A stretch of DNA of 64,000 bases from Pirellulales bacterium (lineage in GTDB: Bacteria; Planctomycetota; Planctomycetia; Pirellulales; JADZDJ01). The stretch spans positions 33,130-97,129 of the forward strand of contig JADZDJ010000224.1 of NCBI GenBank assembly GCA_020851115.1, read 5' to 3'. Of the stretch, positions 61,855 through 64,000 are shown piece by piece. The translations under genes were made by a program, and so were the position numbers. Within the stretch, counting starts at the first letter, position 1. Each line of letters opens with the position of its first letter. The notes under the pieces were generated by a model, which saw only the letters and a list, made by a program, of their open reading frames with translations, was not told the DNA's origin and searched no databases.

Positions 61855-62997
61855 ATGAAAAGCATGCGTATTATTCTTTTGTTTGCGGTCTGTATTCTTG
61901 CCTGCGGAATGGCGCAGGCGGCGAATCATTATAGCGTTACCGACATTGGCTGGCATCCGTTGTATGATACGACTGCGAACACGCTGCCCAACGGCATCAA
62001 CGAAAATGGTCAAATCGTGGGAACGAGCAATCGGCCGGCAAGCGCTGATCGTCGCGCCTTCCTTTTCTCAAATGGTGCAATGACGAACCTTGGAATGCTG
62101 CCCGGCTATCCCTATAGCTGTACGGCTATGGCGATTAACGACAATGGCGTGGTTGTCGGCTACGGCATCAAATCCTCAACCACCGGCGACCCCGTTCGGG
62201 GTTTCATTTACCAAAACGGCTCCATGGAAGCTCTCGGCACGCTGGGAGGAACGATAGCCGATGCGATGGACATCAACAACAGCAATCAAATTGCCGGATC
62301 GTCGAGCATCGCTAATGACACGGAAACGCATGCCGTCATTTACGAGAACGGTGCTCTGAGGGATCTTGGCACGTTAGGAGGAAAGCACAGTTATGGATAT
62401 GCTATCAATAACCGGGGAGAGGTAGTGGGGTATTCTAGAACCAGTATATCGGAGACCCATGCTTTTCTCTTTCGCGATGGGAGCATGGTGGATTTGGGAA
62501 CGTTTGGCGGCAATTTGAGCCTCGCTAAGTCCATCAATGATAGGGGAGAAGCGGTGGGCTTTGCGTACTTAGCCGGAAACGCTTCTTATCATTCGTTTCT
62601 CTACTCGAATTGGACAATGACTGATTTGGGAACGTTCGGCGGTACATACAGCGGGGCAAACGACATTAACGAAAAGGGGCAGGTGGTCGGATATTCGCAG
62701 GTGCCCGGATCCATCGCTCATGCATTCCTATACGACAACGGCGTCATGATGGATCTGAATAACCTGATCGACCCGGCGCTCGGGTTGACTCTGCACGGGG
62801 CCAACGCGATCACCGAGACCGGGCTAATTGTTGCGTATGGCAAGTTCGCGGGAAAGAATAATAACCACGCATTTCTTCTTACCCCCATCCCCGAATCCTC
62901 CACCCTCGTCCTTCTCGTTGTCGGCGCCGTCAGCCTGTTGGCCTACGCTTGGCGGCGGAGAAGGCCGGGATTGTATCGTCCCGGGGACGTTTTTTAA
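61855..62997 (+). CDS. HAF-repeat PEP-CTERM exported protein
   Basis: A 380-aa exported protein: signal peptide (cut near AQAANH), then six or so HAF repeats of ~45 residues, each with an INxxGxVVGYS stretch and HAFLxxxGxxxDLG(T), and a C-terminal sorting signal IPESSTLVLLV plus hydrophobic helix and RRRRPG. The sorting motif has S for the usual P-S-T order (PESST), a mild variant. HAF proteins are extracellular, of unknown role. The last 10 residues after the basic cluster are an extension. Confidence 0.85.
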   Translation: MKSMRIILLFAVCILACGMAQAANHYSVTDIGWHPLYDTTANTLPNGINENGQIVGTSNRPASADRRAFLFSNGAMTNLGMLPGYPYSCTAMAINDNGVVVGYGIKSSTTGDPVRGFIYQNGSMEALGTLGGTIADAMDINNSNQIAGSSSIANDTETHAVIYENGALRDLGTLGGKHSYGYAINNRGEVVGYSRTSISETHAFLFRDGSMVDLGTFGGNLSLAKSINDRGEAVGFAYLAGNASYHSFLYSNWTMTDLGTFGGTYSGANDINEKGQVVGYSQVPGSIAHAFLYDNGVMMDLNNLIDPALGLTLHGANAITETGLIVAYGKFAGKNNNHAFLLTPIPESSTLVLLVVGAVSLLAYAWRRRRPGLYRPGDVF

Positions 62998-63027
62998 GGA
63001 TCGGGAGTCTTTTCACTTACCTATCCC

Positions 63028-63165
63028 GAGAACTTCCAAAACCATCTCCGGTCGTTCTTAAAATACGTGGAGCATTCGCTGGGCGGCTTAGGAGGGGAAG
63101 CGCCGGCCTTGTTCCCAGCTTTGGACGGTCTTGGGCGAGACGTTGAGCAGCGGAGAGAAGTCGCA
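63028..63165 (-). pseudogene. Xre-type HTH antitoxin remnant
   Basis: The minus strand reads FSPLLNVSPKTVQSWEQGRRFPS, a clear Xre/HigA-like helix-turn-helix with the WEQG turn, then a stop, AAQRMLHVF, a second stop and ERPEMVLEVLG, the usual end of planctomycete HTH antitoxins. Two in-frame stops show decay. The 5' part is interrupted by GC-rich repeats (63169-63362). Confidence 0.6.
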
Positions 63166-63168
63166 GCC

Positions 63169-63362
63169 CGAAGGGCCGGCAGTTCGCCCAGCCCCAGGCA
63201 TCGCCTGGGGTGTGCGGCATCGCGACGAATGTATTTTCCGGCCCGACGGGCCAACCGTTCTCCTCCTCTCGGCGAACTGCCGGCCCGTTGGGCCTCTGGT
63301 TGCGTCGTGGCGACCGTTCCGCAGGGCGTTGCCCTGGGCTGGGCGAACTGCCGGCCCTTTGG
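63169..63362. repeat. Three copies of a GAACTGCCGGCCC-type repeat
   Basis: The core GGCGAACTGCCGGCCC(G/T)TTGGGC occurs near 63277-63300 and 63341-63363, and in reverse near 63171-63190. The three lie where the HTH remnant's upstream part should be and look like inserted palindromic repeats. From 63364 to 63878 I see no gene. Confidence 0.5.
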
Positions 63363-63878
63363 GCCGCGAGGACACCCCGACATTCCACGACCGGCACGGC
63401 GGGCGAAGTGGTCGGCGCGTTTGCGGAGACTCCCCTTGCCCGACGATCAAACGGCATTATAGCACGGAGGCGGGGAGGAAAAGGGAGATGCGCCAAAGAA
63501 GAAGCGGAGAAGCATCGCCTGAAGATTCCAGATTGGGAACGAGGAGAATTATGCCGCCCCTGCCGGGGCTTTTGGGAGGATCGGCTATTTCCTTCCAGGG
63601 ACTGAAGTCCCTGGCTACATGACTCGGCCCCTCTGGGGCCTTGAAATCATAAATCACAACACTACTGTCCGGTCTTAACTCATAACCCCACAATGAGTTA
63701 GGAAACAGGTACTCCTATATTTGTTGGAAAACTTGAAATGCTGCCCAAAAACAAGCTATTTTGTTTGGGTATTGACATTTATGAATGTTTGTGAATTTTC
63801 TCAATAAAAACCCATTATTCCGATAAAATGCCTACCCAGAGTTATCACGTTTATCTATATCCAAGCAGTATCCTATAA

Positions 63879-64000
63879 TGGACCCCAAAAACTGGACCAC
63901 GAAAATTGATGCGATAGATGTACTATTTGGTCCAAGATTTGGAGGTAAACATGGGAGCGAAGCGGAGGGTGATCGAGGCGGGGCTGAAGGCGAAGGCGGC
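63879..64000. mobile_element. IS3-family insertion sequence, left end (partial)
   Basis: TGGACCCCAAAAACTGGACC starting at 63879 has the form of an IS3/IS150-type terminal repeat, followed about 50 bp later by a transposase start with a ribosome site. The element runs off the window. Confidence 0.6.
63951..64000 (+). CDS. IS3-type transposase OrfA, N-terminal fragment
   Basis: Sixteen codons from the ATG at 63951 (GGAGG just upstream) read MGAKRRVIEAGLKAKA, matching the basic start of IS3-family OrfA HTH proteins. The rest lies outside the window. Confidence 0.55.
   Translation, partial: MGAKRRVIEAGLKAKA

Overview
The window looks like a planctomycete chromosome carrying a large integrated mobile element. 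This rests on two adjacent PEP-CTERM exported proteins (one a HAF-repeat protein), a PQQ-type beta-propeller protein, a GH106-like secreted glycosidase, a DUF885 protein, weak Shine-Dalgarno use in the flanks and many intergenic palindromes. The phylum assignment is inference from gene content; no rRNA is present.

Layout. Positions 1-1.8 kb: end of a heavy-metal RND pump and a small Cys/His lipoprotein. 2.1-50.6 kb: an integrated, plasmid-like element bounded by an imperfect 22-bp direct repeat (20 of 22 identical) at 2137-2158 and 50584-50605. Its right end lies 63 bp from the 3' end of tRNA-Leu(GAG). It starts with a tyrosine integrase and an excisionase-like protein, followed by a mosaic of broken pieces (tRNA 3' half, integrase N-terminus, ATPase N-terminus) from a second, dead element. 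The plasmid backbone follows: ParA, a small partition partner, an iteron origin and RepA (7.4-10.4 kb). Next come a GP88-like gene with a hairpin over its ribosome binding site, a roughly 1.4 kb gene-free block that folds like a large structured RNA (11.6-12.96 kb), small conserved plasmid genes, and a three-gene operon of unknown role (15.4-17.7 kb). A type III restriction-modification operon with an SNF2 helicase occupies 18-26.6 kb. A giant methyltransferase/strawberry-notch helicase gene with a second gene nested out of frame inside it lies at 27.2-31.8 kb. More small plasmid genes with structured leaders follow (32-35.7 kb), then a coupling-protein-like ATPase, MobF relaxase, accessory protein and candidate oriT (36.4-42.6 kb). 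The element ends with an operon pairing a tubulin/FtsZ-like protein with a membrane vWA protein (43.2-48.8 kb) and an MT-A70 methyltransferase.

50.7-64 kb is host chromosome: tRNA-Leu, a protein with a duplicated Cys domain, GH106-like glycosidase, PQQ-propeller protein, pyruvoyl arginine decarboxylase, DUF885 protein, PEP-CTERM genes, several palindromic repeat families, degraded gene fragments, and the start of an IS3-type insertion sequence at the window edge.

Working model. The element carries its own replication, partition, mobilisation (relaxase and coupling protein but no type IV secretion channel) and defence genes, so it is best described as an integrated mobilisable plasmid. The most novel-looking parts are the 1.4 kb structured RNA candidate, the nested gene at 30365-30706, the tubulin-like/vWA operon, and a two-copy structured leader motif at 31925-31989 and 33475-33547.
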